Assembly: GCA_964385465.1 (NCBI GenBank)
Contig: CAYLPJ010000023.1
Location: forward strand, 1 to 64,000
From: CAYLPJ01 sp964385465
GTDB lineage: Bacteria > Planctomycetota > Phycisphaerae > SM23-33
DNA: 64,000 nt
Reading direction: 5' to 3'
Shown piece after piece: positions 25,966 through 36,700 of this stretch; position 1 is the stretch's first letter, and each line of letters opens with the position of its first letter. The translations under genes and the position numbers were made by a program. The notes under the pieces are model-generated. The model was not told the DNA's origin, made no database searches, and saw only the letters and a list, made by a program, of their open reading frames with translations.

Positions 25966-26757
25966 ATGGCAACCCGACGCACGAAAGCGACCCAGGAAGA
26001 GCTGACCGCCCTGTGGAAGAAGTTCCAGGCGGACAAGGACGATCTGACGCGCAACGCGTTGATTGAGAATTATTTACCGATCGTCAAGTACGCCGCCGAG
26101 CGCCTCCACGCCAAGCTGCCCGACGAGGTCGACGTCGACGACCTCATCTCGGCGGGCATCTTCGGGCTCGTCGATGCGGTCAACGCCTTCGACCTCGGAC
26201 GCGGCGTCAAGTTCGAGACCTACTGTGCGCCGCGGGTCCGCGGGGCCATCCTCGACGAGCTCCGGTCCATGGACTGGGTGCCGCGGCTCGTCCGAAGCCG
26301 GGCCCACAAGCTCAAGGAGGCCGTCAACCGCCTCGAGGCCGAGTTCGGGCGCCGGCCAACCGACAAGGAACTCGCCAAGACGATGAGGCTTTCCATGACC
26401 GAGTTCCGCAAGCTCCAGCGCGACGCCCACGCCGTCGGGCTGGTCTCGCTGAGCCGCAAGTGGTTCGAGACCGACTCCAGCAAGGACGTCCGCGAGATCG
26501 ACGTCCTCGAGGACAAGCGGAGCGACGACCCCTTCCGCGCCGTCCAGCGCAAGGACGTACGCGACCTGGTCACACGCGGGCTCAGCCGCGCCGAGCGGCT
26601 CATCATCCTCCTCTACTATTTCGAGGAGATGACCATGCGGGAAATCGGCGAGACGCTCGATCTCTCCGAGAGCCGCGTCAGCCAGATGCACTCGGCCGTC
26701 CTCTCGCGCCTGCGCAGCCAGCTCGACAAGCGCCAGAAGGAGCTTCAGCCGGCGTAA
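25966..26757 (+). CDS. fliA: RNA polymerase sigma factor of the FliA/WhiG (sigma28) type
   Basis: Flagellar or late-gene sigma factor. The 263-residue product has region 2 (LIENYLPIVKYAAERLHAKL, DDLISAGIFGLVDAVNAFDL, KFETYCAPRVRGAILDELRS), region 3 (FGRRPTDKELAKTMRLSM) and region 4 (ERLIILLYYFEEMTMREIGE, LDLSESRVSQMHSAVLSRLR). Length is normal. AGGAG lies ten bases before the ATG. It ends the flagellar gene cluster after a 253-base gap, so it may be separately transcribed. No FlgM anti-sigma gene is visible here. Confidence 0.95.
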   Translation: MATRRTKATQEELTALWKKFQADKDDLTRNALIENYLPIVKYAAERLHAKLPDEVDVDDLISAGIFGLVDAVNAFDLGRGVKFETYCAPRVRGAILDELRSMDWVPRLVRSRAHKLKEAVNRLEAEFGRRPTDKELAKTMRLSMTEFRKLQRDAHAVGLVSLSRKWFETDSSKDVREIDVLEDKRSDDPFRAVQRKDVRDLVTRGLSRAERLIILLYYFEEMTMREIGETLDLSESRVSQMHSAVLSRLRSQLDKRQKELQPA

Positions 26758-26786
26758 GTCCCTGTATGTGAGTCTTGTGCGCCAGT

Positions 26787-26806
26787 CGGCCCTTCCAAGA
26801 GGGCCG
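26787..26806 (+). terminator. Stem-loop after fliA
   Basis: CGGCCCT-TCCAAG-AGGGCCG forms a perfect seven-base stem 30 bases after the fliA stop. There is no T-run, so factor-independent termination is uncertain. The remaining gap to 26998 holds a two-copy 14-base repeat (CTGGTAACGAGTGA, CTGGTTACGAGTAC) at about 26980-27007 and nothing else I can name. Confidence 0.45.
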
Positions 26807-26998
26807 CGGGGCGCAGCGTATGAGCTTCGAAAACGCGCCCCTCTGCCGGTACGCCGAATCGGTGCCCTTCCAGACACACGCCCTGCGCTGTGTGAGGCCC
26901 GGGACCGACCAGTTCCTCCCCCCGGCGGGAAACGCGCCGCCGCGCTCGGCCCTGGTCCCCTGGTGACTGATAGCTGCTGGCTGGTAACGAGTGACTGG

Positions 26999-28180
26999 TT
27001 ACGAGTACGCCCCGTACTCCGCCAGCGCCTCCCGCATCGCGACGATGTTCTCCGGCGGCACGTCCGCCTGGATGTTGTGGATGGTGTTGAACACCCAGCC
27101 GCCGCCGGGGGCGAGCGCCTCGACGTTCCGCCGGACGTTCTCCCGCACCTCTTCCGGCGTGCCCCGAGGCAGCACCCCCTGCGTCTCGACCCCGCCGCCC
27201 CAGAAGCTCAGCTCCGAGCCGAAATCGCGCTTCAGCGCCGCCGGCTCCATCCCCGTGGCCGTGATGTGGACCGGGTTGAGGATGTCGATGCCCACCTCGA
27301 TGAAGTCCGGGATGATCGGCCGGACCGAGCCGCAGGAGTGGAACAGCACCTTCGCCTCGGGGGCGAGGCCCCTGATGTGTGCGATGAGCTCTGCGAGCCT
27401 GGGCTTGACCCGCTGGCGGAACGTCTCCGGCGAGACGAGCTGCGACTGCTGCGTGCCGTAGTCGTCGGCCTCCATGACCACGTCGACGACATCCGCCAGC
27501 TCGGGCAGGGCCTTCGACCAGAACGCCAGCTTGATGTCCAGGAACCGCTGGAGCAGCGCATCGGCGGCGTCGGTGTTGACCATCAGGTCGACCAGGAAAT
27601 TCTCCATCCCGCGGGTGCGTTCGGCCATCTCGACCAGGCCGGCACAGAGGCTCCGCAGGACGACGGGCTTGCCCTGCCGGCGATACGCCATCGCCTGCTC
27701 GCGGAGGCCGTCCAGTCGCCAGGGCTCGTCGCCGGCCGGCAGGGGGAGGGCCTCGACCTGCTCGACGGTGACGTCCATGGCCGGCAGGGGGCTCTCGACG
27801 ATGGTGTAGTAGAGGCCGTCGGCCTTGGGGAAGCTCTGGAGGCAGCCCCACTCGTCGCGGTAGTGCCACGCCTCGCCGGCGTCTTCGTGGTGCTTGCGCC
27901 AGGTCTGCCCGCCCATGGGCAGGTGCATGTTCGAATGCGTCAGCGGGAACAGCCCGCGGGTGTCGACGTCGAGGCGGTCGAACACGTCGTCGTGCGGGAT
28001 GCAGATCTGCTGGATCATGTCGCAGACCTGCGGCTCGGCCGGCGGCAGGGCGAGATGCTCCCGCAGGTTTTCGTATGCCTTGACCGCGATCCCGCTTACC
28101 TGCGTGGAGGCCAGGTCGTAGGGCACCCGGTCCGGCTCGCGGTGATCCAGGGCCGTCAGAACGCGTTCGCGGCTGTCCAT
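26999..28180 (-). CDS. Uroporphyrinogen decarboxylase (URO-D) family protein
   Basis: A 393-residue TIM-barrel protein of the URO-D/MtaA/CmuA superfamily. Visible are the N-terminal SRERVLTALDHREPDRVP block, the FHSCGSVRPIIPDFIEVGID motif (a Cys usually tied to methyltransferase-like members) and GWVFNTIHNIQADVP. It lacks the N-terminal RQAGR motif expected of true HemE, so a role in methyl transfer or another small-molecule reaction is more likely than haem synthesis. Many paralogues of this type occur in Planctomycetota. AGGAG precedes the ATG at 28180 by seven bases. Confidence 0.85.
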   Translation of the reverse strand: MDSRERVLTALDHREPDRVPYDLASTQVSGIAVKAYENLREHLALPPAEPQVCDMIQQICIPHDDVFDRLDVDTRGLFPLTHSNMHLPMGGQTWRKHHEDAGEAWHYRDEWGCLQSFPKADGLYYTIVESPLPAMDVTVEQVEALPLPAGDEPWRLDGLREQAMAYRRQGKPVVLRSLCAGLVEMAERTRGMENFLVDLMVNTDAADALLQRFLDIKLAFWSKALPELADVVDVVMEADDYGTQQSQLVSPETFRQRVKPRLAELIAHIRGLAPEAKVLFHSCGSVRPIIPDFIEVGIDILNPVHITATGMEPAALKRDFGSELSFWGGGVETQGVLPRGTPEEVRENVRRNVEALAPGGGWVFNTIHNIQADVPPENIVAMREALAEYGAYS

Positions 28181-28209
28181 GGGTCAACTCCTGAGGTATT
28201 CGTCCGTGG

Positions 28210-28323
28210 GTAGCGGCTGTCCGCGGGAACTGTGGCGTCCGCGGGGGTCCCCGGCGTAGCCGAGGGACTTCGCCGGCGGGCGCCGGCAGCGATCGTGGGC
28301 GCGAAGCTCCCGCGAACCGCTAC
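28210..28323. repeat. Hyphenated inverted repeat between the URO-D gene and the ABC permease
   Basis: GTAGCGG (28210-28216) and GCGGGA (28223-28228) pair with TCCCGC (28308-28313) and CCGCTAC (28317-28323), giving a two-segment stem around an ~80-base G+C-rich loop. Next to it, TGCCTGATAACCCATA (28324-28339) matches in reverse complement a word at 1266-1281 at 15 of 16 bases. It could be a terminator-like structure or a remnant repeat element. Confidence 0.4.
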
Positions 28324-28378
28324 TGCCTGATAACCCATAACGGCGCACGCATCAACGCCAATCCCGCCCGGGCCGGGG

Positions 28379-29646
28379 CTACTCGTGTCGAAGCGCGGCG
28401 ATCGGGTCCAGGCGGGCGGCGCGGGCGGCGGGGTAGAGGCCGGCGACGATGCCGACCCCGACGGCCATGCCCAGCGGGAGCAGGAGCATCACGGCGGTGA
28501 TCTCGGTCTGGAGCTCGAGGACGGCCTCGACGACGAGGGGCACGAGCACGCCGATGCCGATGCCGATCGCCCCGCCGACGGTGGTCAGGGTGACCGACTC
28601 GACGAGGAACTGCGTGACGATGTCGCGGCGCTTGGCGCCGAGCGCCCGCCGGATGCCGATCTCGCGCGTCCGCTCGGTCACGCTGGCCAGCATGATGTTC
28701 ATGATCCCGATCCCGCCGACGACCAGGGAGATCGACGCGATGGTCAGGAACATGATGTTCCACAGCCGCCGCTGCTTCTGGAGCTGCTCCAGCAGCTCCT
28801 GCGGGACGGTGACGTCGTAGTCCTGCTCCTCGTGGTGCCGCCGCAGCAGGCTGCGGGCCACGCGCGCGCCGCGGACGACCGCCTTGTCGTCGGCCATCTG
28901 GAGGATCGCCTGGCTGACCTCGACCTTCTCGTAGGTGCGGCTGCCCTTGGTCCGCATCACGGTGTACTCGCCGAAGCGGTTGAGGTCCGTGGCCAGGGGG
29001 ATGATGACGTGTCGGCCCTTGTCGGCCCGCCCGCCGCTGAGCGCCTGGGGCAGGCGGGCGAGGATGCCGATGACGCGGAAGGGCTCGTTGGACAGCCGCA
29101 CGGTCTTGCCCAGGGGGTCGGCGTAGGCGAAGAGTCGCTGGGCGAGGTCGGCGGTGAGGAGGCAGACGCTCTTTCTGCGCAGCCCGTCGGCGGCGGAGAG
29201 GAACCGCCCGGCGATCAGTTCGATCCGCGCCACGCGGGCGTAGACCGGCTCGGTGGCGATGACGGAGACGGGCAGGTTTCTCGGCCCGACGCGGGCATAC
29301 TTCTGCGTGCGGTGGACGACGGCGCAGCGGATCACGCCGGGCACGTTGTCCCTCAGCCGCCGGACGTCCACGTGGGTCAGGCCGTAGGTCAGCGCCCCGC
29401 GCGTGCTGCCGGTCGCCGAGCCGTCCGAGCTGGGCGGCTTCTGCGACTGGATGATGATGTTGTCGCTGCCCAGCTCCCGCAGCGACCGCTGGGCCTCGAT
29501 GCTGAAGCCCCGGTTGATCGCCAGCATGGCGATAACCGACCAGACGGCGAAGACGATCCCCAGCGCCGTCAGGGCGGACCGCCCGAGGTGGACGACGAGG
29601 CTGTGGAAGCCCAGGCCGACGATGTCGGCGACCTTGTGCAGCGCCC

Positions 29647-29650
<4 letters not shown>
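28379..29650 (-). CDS. MacB-like ABC transporter permease
   Basis: Inner-membrane subunit of a MacAB-type tripartite exporter. The 423-residue product has one N-terminal membrane helix (LTALGIVFAVWSVIAMLAI), a large periplasmic domain (residues ~45-290) and three C-terminal helices, with the conserved SVTERTREIGIRRALGAKRR block before the second and PAARAARLDPIAALRHE at the end. The ATG at 29650 overlaps the ATPase stop by four bases; a longer frame upstream is out of register with the ATPase gene and was ignored. Likely exports a peptide, lipid or small molecule; the substrate is unknown. Confidence 0.93.
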
Positions 29651-30384
<734 letters not shown>

Positions 30385-30394
30385 GGCGAGCCCC

Positions 30395-32062
30395 TTATTC
30401 GCGAGAGCCGGACCCGGCCTGCCCGGATGGGCGGGGGCGGCGGGCGCGGCGCCCGTGCTTGGGCTTTTCGGCCGGCGTGTTGGCGTCGGCGTCGGGGGCG
30501 TCGAGTTCCGTGCCTTCCGGCGGGGCCAGGAGGACCCGGTCGCCGGCGGCGAGGCCTTCGAGCACCTGCACGCGGGCGTCGTTCATCCGCCCGACGCGAA
30601 CGGGCGAGCGGCGGACGCGGCCGTCCTCGACGCGGTAGCAGAACGTCTCCTCCTGCTCGGTGAACACCGCGGCGATGGGTACCGAGAGCACGTCCTCCAT
30701 GCGGGCCAGTTCGATCTCGACCTTGCAGGTCATGCCCGGCTTGAGCCCGTCGATGGGGTCGTCGAGGTTGACGATCACGCTGAAGACCTTTACGCCGGGG
30801 TTGAGCCAGCGGTGCTGGCTGTCGGGCAGCACGCCGACCTTGGTCAGTCGTCCGGGAAGGGTGAGGTCGGGCTTGGAGTCCAGGCGGACGTAGGCGGGCA
30901 GGCCGACGGTGACCTGGTCGATGATCGCCTCGAAGACCTTCGTCTCGATCTGGAGCGTGCCCATGTCCGGGATGATCATCAACTGCTGGCGGGGGCTGAT
31001 CTTCTCGCCGACCTCGATGGTCACGTTGTTGTCCCGCCACCATCGCCCGCCTGTGTCGTAGACGACCAGGCCCTCCTCGTCGGCCTTGACGACGAGCTTC
31101 TCGGCCTCCTTCTTCAGCTCGCCGAGCTTGCGGCTCTGCATCTCGAAGGTCGCCTTCTTGGCGGTCTCGTCGGCCTCGGACTGGAGGATCTGGCTGCGGG
31201 CCTCGAGCTGCGCCCGCGCCAGCGCCAGCCGGGCGTCCTCGACGCCCATCTCCAGCTTGCGGACTTCCTGCGGGTGATCGTACTTGATGAGCATGTCCCG
31301 CTCGTTGATCGCCTTCTGGAGGGCCAGCTTGAGCTTCTCGACGCTCAGCCGCTCGGCCTCGATGTCGTTCTTGCTGAACGGGCTCTTCAGCTCGTCGTCG
31401 GCGTTGACCTTCAGCTTGAAGTTCAGCTTGTCCTCGGCGAGGGCCAGGTCACGCTGGGCGGTGTGGATCTTGCTGTCGGCATCGGAGATCTTCGTCGGCC
31501 CGGCCGCCTCGATGTACCGCTGGAGGTCGCTGTTGGCGTCCAGCAGGGCCTGCTCGGCCTTGCGGACGCTGTTGGCGACTTCCTTCCGCTTGAGGACCAG
31601 CCCCTCGCGGGCCTGCGTGTAGGCGTTCTCGGCGTTGGTGACGGTGATCTCCTTGGACTCGATGGCGTCTATCAGCTCCTTGCACTCGAAGACGATCAGC
31701 GTGTCCCCCTTGGCCACGCGCTCGCCTTCCTCGACCACGGTTTTGATGATGACCGGCCACTGGAGCTCGTTGGAGATGACCTTGCGTTTCTCGGCCTCGA
31801 CCTCGCCGCTCTCGGTGACCGAAACCACCAGCGGGCCGCGGGAGACCACGGCGGTCGGGCCCAGGTCTTCCGGCGCCGCCCTCGCGGCCGCGCCGCCCCA
31901 CACCAGCCACGCGCCCGCGCCGCCGGCGGCCAGCACGAGCAGCGCGACCGCCCAGAGCGCCCTCCGCCGCCGCCGGCCCGCCGCGGGCACGGGGCTAGCG
32001 TCCGGCGGCGTGGGGATATCGCCGCTCGACGCGGTCGTATTGGACAGGCTCGCTTCGCTCAT
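30395..32062 (-). CDS. HlyD/MacA-family periplasmic adaptor
   Basis: Links the inner-membrane ABC unit to the outer-membrane channel. The 555-residue product has a cytoplasmic N-terminus, one membrane helix (ALWAVALLVLAAGGAGAWLV, ~35-54), a lipoyl-like half (VVSVTESGEVEAEKRKVISN), a very long coiled coil (~115-320), the second lipoyl half (KADEEGLVVYD) and beta-barrel/MP domains. The coiled coil is longer than in E. coli MacA. The ATG at 32062 lies inside the 3' end of the channel gene (68-base overlap) but has AAGGGA eight bases upstream, which supports it over a later GTG. Confidence 0.93.
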   Translation of the reverse strand: MSEASLSNTTASSGDIPTPPDASPVPAAGRRRRRALWAVALLVLAAGGAGAWLVWGGAAARAAPEDLGPTAVVSRGPLVVSVTESGEVEAEKRKVISNELQWPVIIKTVVEEGERVAKGDTLIVFECKELIDAIESKEITVTNAENAYTQAREGLVLKRKEVANSVRKAEQALLDANSDLQRYIEAAGPTKISDADSKIHTAQRDLALAEDKLNFKLKVNADDELKSPFSKNDIEAERLSVEKLKLALQKAINERDMLIKYDHPQEVRKLEMGVEDARLALARAQLEARSQILQSEADETAKKATFEMQSRKLGELKKEAEKLVVKADEEGLVVYDTGGRWWRDNNVTIEVGEKISPRQQLMIIPDMGTLQIETKVFEAIIDQVTVGLPAYVRLDSKPDLTLPGRLTKVGVLPDSQHRWLNPGVKVFSVIVNLDDPIDGLKPGMTCKVEIELARMEDVLSVPIAAVFTEQEETFCYRVEDGRVRRSPVRVGRMNDARVQVLEGLAAGDRVLLAPPEGTELDAPDADANTPAEKPKHGRRARRPRPSGQAGSGSRE

Positions 32063-33701
32063 GCAGATTCCCTTCGTCGTCCACGCGGATCATCCCCAGC
32101 GTCGTGAGGAACTCCAGCCGCGTGGTCGTGTAGCTGATCAGCGCGTCGGTCACGCCGTTCTGTGCCTGGCGGAGGGCCTCTTCGGCCTCCAGCACGTCGC
32201 GGGCGGAGGCCTCGCCTTCCTTCTGCTGGAGGACCGCCAGCTTGGACCGGCGTTTGGCGATTTCGACGTTCCGCAACTGGAGCCGGTAGCTCCGCCGCGA
32301 CTGCACCAGCGCGCGGTAGCTGCGCCGGATGTCCAGCGCCAGGGCGTCGAGGAACTCCCGGTGGTCGCGGGCCGCCCTGTCGCGGGCGATCATCGCCAGG
32401 CGGTAGGCGTCGCGGTTGTCCGTCTGGTCCAGCTCGTAGGAGAACCCCAGCGCCGCGTACCGCGTGTGCCGGTGGAACTGGATGCGCCCGGCCCGGCGGG
32501 GCTCGGTGCCCGCCGCCGAGATGCCCAGCGTCACGTCCAGGATGGGCAGGAACGCGTCGGCGGCGATCACCACGTCCCGGTCGGCGTCCCGCACCGACGC
32601 GAAGCTCCGCAGCACGTCGGGGCGCGTCCGCATGGCGATGCCCAGCGCGTCGGCCTCGGCCACGGGCACCGGACGGGGGCCCCCGCGGTTGAGCTCGACG
32701 AGCGCCTCGGGGTAGTTGCCCTCCACCCGCGAGGCGATGGGCAGGCCCAGCGACAGCTTGAAGCGGTCCAGCGTGTCCTCGTAGCGCTGGAGGTCCTGCT
32801 GGTAGCGGACCTGGGCCTGGAGGAGGTTCTGCTCGGCCTGGTCTTCCTCGATCCGCGACTTCAGCCCGCCGGCGACGAGCGTCTTCGTCAGCGCCAGCGT
32901 GTCCTTCAGCCGGTTGATGTTCTCGCGGGTGTTCGCCAACTGGTCGCGCTGCTGGAGGACGTTGTAGTAGTCGGCCAGCGTGGCGACGGCGAACTCCTGG
33001 GTGAACCGCTCGAACTCCAGCACGCTGAAGACGAAATCCCGCTCCAGGCGGTATTGCTCCTCGTAGGCCAGCCCGCGCCAGCCGCCCTGGAGCAGCGGCT
33101 GGGTGAAGTTCGCCGACAGCAGCGAACCCAGCGTCGTGGATTGCCAGCCCAGCATGTCGCTGAGCAGCTCGACGCTCGCGCCCAGCGTGAACACCCCGCC
33201 GTGGACGAGCTGCTGGGTGAGCGTCAGCTCCGGCGCCAGCTCGCCGGAGTTCGTCTCGCCCTCGCGGTTGACCACCTCGCGGCCCGCCGCGCCCTCGATC
33301 GTGCCCCCGACCAGCGGGAAGTCCCAGCCCCGGCGGGCGTTGGCCAGGGCGAGCGCGGCCGTGTAGAGCTCTTCCCGGCGGGTCTGGTAGTCGCGGCTGT
33401 TGTGGAAGGCGATCCGCAGCGACTCCGCCAGCGTGAGCCTCCGCACGTCGTTGCCGTCCAGCGGGATGCGGACGCCGGCGACCGTGATCTCCTCACCCGG
33501 CGCGTCGTCCGAGCGGCGGTAGGATTCATACGCCGCCCGGAACGTGGCCTCCGTCCCGAAGGCGAACTCGTGGGTCTCCCGGACGGTCGAGAACGCGTCG
33601 CGGTCAGCCTGCTCGGCGTACCGGGCGGGCGTACAGCCGCCGACCGCCGCGACCATCACGGCCAGGGCCCCCGCAGCCCGCATGTACGTTCGGATGCTCA
33701 C
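31995..33701 (-). CDS. TolC-like outer-membrane efflux lipoprotein
   Basis: Outer-membrane channel of the tripartite exporter. The ~568-residue product carries a lipoprotein signal ending AAVGGC and two repeats of the TolC fold. Helical barrels are visible in NSRDYQTRREELYTAALALA and RNVEIAKRRSKLAVLQQKEG; membrane strands in LTQQLVHGGVFTLGASVELL and TRYAALGFSYELDQ. The start is uncertain: GTG at 33701 gives a normal n-region, ATG at 33683 gives a very short one, TTG at 33710 is also in frame. It opens the four-gene exporter operon. Confidence 0.9.
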   Translation of the reverse strand: MSIRTYMRAAGALAVMVAAVGGCTPARYAEQADRDAFSTVRETHEFAFGTEATFRAAYESYRRSDDAPGEEITVAGVRIPLDGNDVRRLTLAESLRIAFHNSRDYQTRREELYTAALALANARRGWDFPLVGGTIEGAAGREVVNREGETNSGELAPELTLTQQLVHGGVFTLGASVELLSDMLGWQSTTLGSLLSANFTQPLLQGGWRGLAYEEQYRLERDFVFSVLEFERFTQEFAVATLADYYNVLQQRDQLANTRENINRLKDTLALTKTLVAGGLKSRIEEDQAEQNLLQAQVRYQQDLQRYEDTLDRFKLSLGLPIASRVEGNYPEALVELNRGGPRPVPVAEADALGIAMRTRPDVLRSFASVRDADRDVVIAADAFLPILDVTLGISAAGTEPRRAGRIQFHRHTRYAALGFSYELDQTDNRDAYRLAMIARDRAARDHREFLDALALDIRRSYRALVQSRRSYRLQLRNVEIAKRRSKLAVLQQKEGEASARDVLEAEEALRQAQNGVTDALISYTTTRLEFLTTLGMIRVDDEGNLHERSEPVQYDRVERRYPHAAGR

Positions 33702-33794
33702 GTCATACAACTCGTTTTGGGTCCGATCCGCTGGGCCTCACGCCCCGGGTCGCCCGGGCCGGCGCGGTACGCCATCGCGCCAGAATCCCATATG

Positions 33795-36700
33795 CTACTT
33801 CGCCGGCCGGGGCAAGTCCAGACCGGTGGCGATCCGAGCGACGTCTTTCGCCGTCAGCGCCTTGTGGTAGATGCGCAGGTCGTCGATGGCGCCGCGGAAG
33901 GGCTTGTAGGACGACGGGACGCGGAGGTCCGTGCCCTTGACGTTCAGCGGCTCGGTGAGCTGCTCGGGGATTCGGGTCCGACTGTCGACGCGCCCGTCGA
34001 TCATGCAGACGACGTCCCGCCCGTCCCGGTCGACGGCGAAGGCCACGTGCGTCCACCGTTGGCGCGTCAGGGCGGTCTTGGAGGTGGGGCGGACGCTCTT
34101 GCCGCCGCGGCCGGCGCCGAGGACCATCTCCAGCCGTCCGTCGGGCAGGAGGTTGACCACCCACCAGCGGCGGGGGAAGTCCTCCTTGCCGAGGAGGCGC
34201 GCGTCGAAGGCGTCCACGCGGACGGCGAAGGCGACGGTGAAATCGCCCGTGCCGAAATGCAGGTGCGGGCCGTCGGGCAGCGTCAGTGCCGCGGGGCGCC
34301 CGCTGGTCGCGACGGCCGAGCCGTCCGCCCCCTGGACCCACTGGCCGGCGACGCGCCCGTCGTGCCGCTTGCCGGCGACGTCGAACGCGGTCAGCCCGGA
34401 ACCGGCGTCGAGGGGCCAGCGTGCGGCGAGGCCGGGCTCGCCCGCGTCCTCCGGGCGGTGGCGGCTGGCGGACATGGGGCGAATGGGGCCGTCCCGTCCC
34501 GGCGGGCCGGCGGCAGCGGCCAGGCACAGCAGCCGGCCTTCTGTGGTGGTCAGGTACAGCCGGCCGGCGGCGGCGGCGAGGCTGTCGTGGGCGGCGATGC
34601 CATCGAGCTCGTATTCCGCCAGCGTCTTGCCGTTCCGGGCGTCGGCGGCCAGCAGGCGCCCTCCGTACTTGCCCGCGTAGGCCTCGGCGGACTGGAGCGC
34701 CTGCTCGGGCGGGCCGGCGAGGAAGAGCGTCCGTCCGGCGAGGACCATCGCGCGGGTCAGCAGCGGCGGGCGGGCCGTCCAGCGGAACGTCGGCTGGAAC
34801 TCGCGCTTGCCCCGCGGCGGGTACCGCCGACGGGCCTTGTCGTAGTCCAGCCCCGGCTGGGGCGGCTGTTCCGGGCGGGCCATCGCGAAGAGGTGATACT
34901 CCCGCCCCGTCGAGCCGCGGTAGTAGTCCGGGCGGTAGCCGAAGCCGTAGACATTCGCGTCGTCGACGATCAGCAGCCGCCCGGCCGGCGTCTCCCGCCC
35001 GGCGAAATACCAGCCGATGTACCCGCTGTAGAAGTGCGTGCCGTAGATCCAGTACGTGCGGTGCCACCAGTCCCCGTTGAGGAAGCCCGCCGGGCTGTAC
35101 AGGTGGGGGTGGGGAGGTTTGTCGGCCAGGGTGACCGGGTCCAGGACGCGCCTCCGCATGTACAGCCGTTCACCGTCGCCGCCGAGGACGTCCGGCAGGG
35201 CGCCGGCCATGTGGAAGCTCTGCGGCTCGTCCGGCTGTTCCCCCGTGGCCGGGTCGCGCGTGAGGATCCGGCGCTCGGTCAGAAGCCGCCCGGTCGCCAG
35301 GTCCAGGCGGATGACCCGCAGGCCGCCGTCGAGAAAGCTGTTCCGCCCGGCGGCGAAGGTGACGACCGCGCCGTCCCCGCCGTCGGCCGGCGCCACCAGG
35401 ACGCTGCCGTGTACCGGCCAGACGCTCTCGATCTGCCCCCGCGCGACGATCCGCCGGTCGGTCGGCCCGGGGCGGAATCGCCATGCCACTCGGCCGTCGC
35501 GGGCCCGCAGGCAGGTGACCGTTCCGTCGCGGGATCCGAAGACCACGCGGCCCCGGTGCACCGTGGGGGGCGAGTCGATCCTGCCCCCGGCCGTGTGGTG
35601 CCAAAGCCCCTCGCCGGTGGCCGCGTCGAAGGCGTGCAGCGTGTGGGTGTCCGTGGCGGCCACGAAGGCCCGTCCGCCGGCGATCACCGGGGCGGTGACC
35701 GGCGGGGGCAGGCGGACCTGCCAGGCGCAGGCGAGGTTGGCGTCGACCGGGGTCGGGGAGGCGCCGCTGCGTGCGGCGTCGTGACGGTAGGTGGGCCAGT
35801 CGCCGGCCTCGGCGGCGTCTGCCAGCGGGGCCTCCGCGGCCGGGCCGGGCTCGCGGCCCGCGGCGGGGTCGGTCGCCGCCGCGTCGCGGCGCACGGCCTC
35901 GGCGTCGGCCGGCGCCAGGGCCAGGTAGCCGGTCAGCTTGGCCTCGATGTAGCAGGCGCAGGCGTGCGGCGGAACGTACAGCAGGCCGTTGGCGGGCACC
36001 ACGCCGTACTGGCAGACGCCCCGCGTCCAGTGGTGGCGCTTCGCCTCGCCGGCGGCCAGGTCGATGAACTCCACGCCCGTCCGCCCGGCGATGATCGTCT
36101 CGCCGGCCACGCGGTTGCGATGGCAGCGGTGGTGGGGCATGGTGGTCTTCCACGCCGCGCCCGGGTCGATCCGCCGGCGGACCTCGCCGGTTCGCAGGTC
36201 CCGGCCCTCGGTGAAGTCCGGGCCGGTGCGGCTGGCGCTGGTGCCGACCCAGACGAGCCCGTCGACGACGAAGACGTCCGGCGGGGCGTGGTAGGCCTCG
36301 GCGCAGGGGCAGCGCCAGAGCTCGCGCCCGTCGGCGGCGTCGAAGGCGATCAACTGGCCCGGGCGGCCCTGGTCGACGAGCCAGCCTGCCCACCGCTTGC
36401 GGGCCTTGGCGTGGGCGGGGTGCTTGTCGTCCACGTGCCGGTCGGCCGAGAGGACGACCCCGCCGGTGGCCACCAGCGTCGGGGCCGACCAGCCGGGGCG
36501 CTTCGTCGCCACCGGCCTGGGCGTCCGCCACAGCCGCTTGCCGGTGGACGCCTCCAGGCAGATCACCGCGTCGGCGTCCTGGTAGAAGACGCGCCCGGCA
36601 TCGACAGCCGGCGTGGTCGGCATCGGCGCGGCGTCGCGAGCCCGCCAGAGGCGCTCGCCCGTGGCGGCGTCCACGGCCAGGATGTCCCCGCCGCCGGTCG

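Noticed and set aside
26999..28180. HemE (true uroporphyrinogen decarboxylase)
   Set aside because: The N-terminal signature of HemE is absent and a Cys-containing SCGS motif typical of methyltransferase-like members is present, despite hemB and hemC in the same window.
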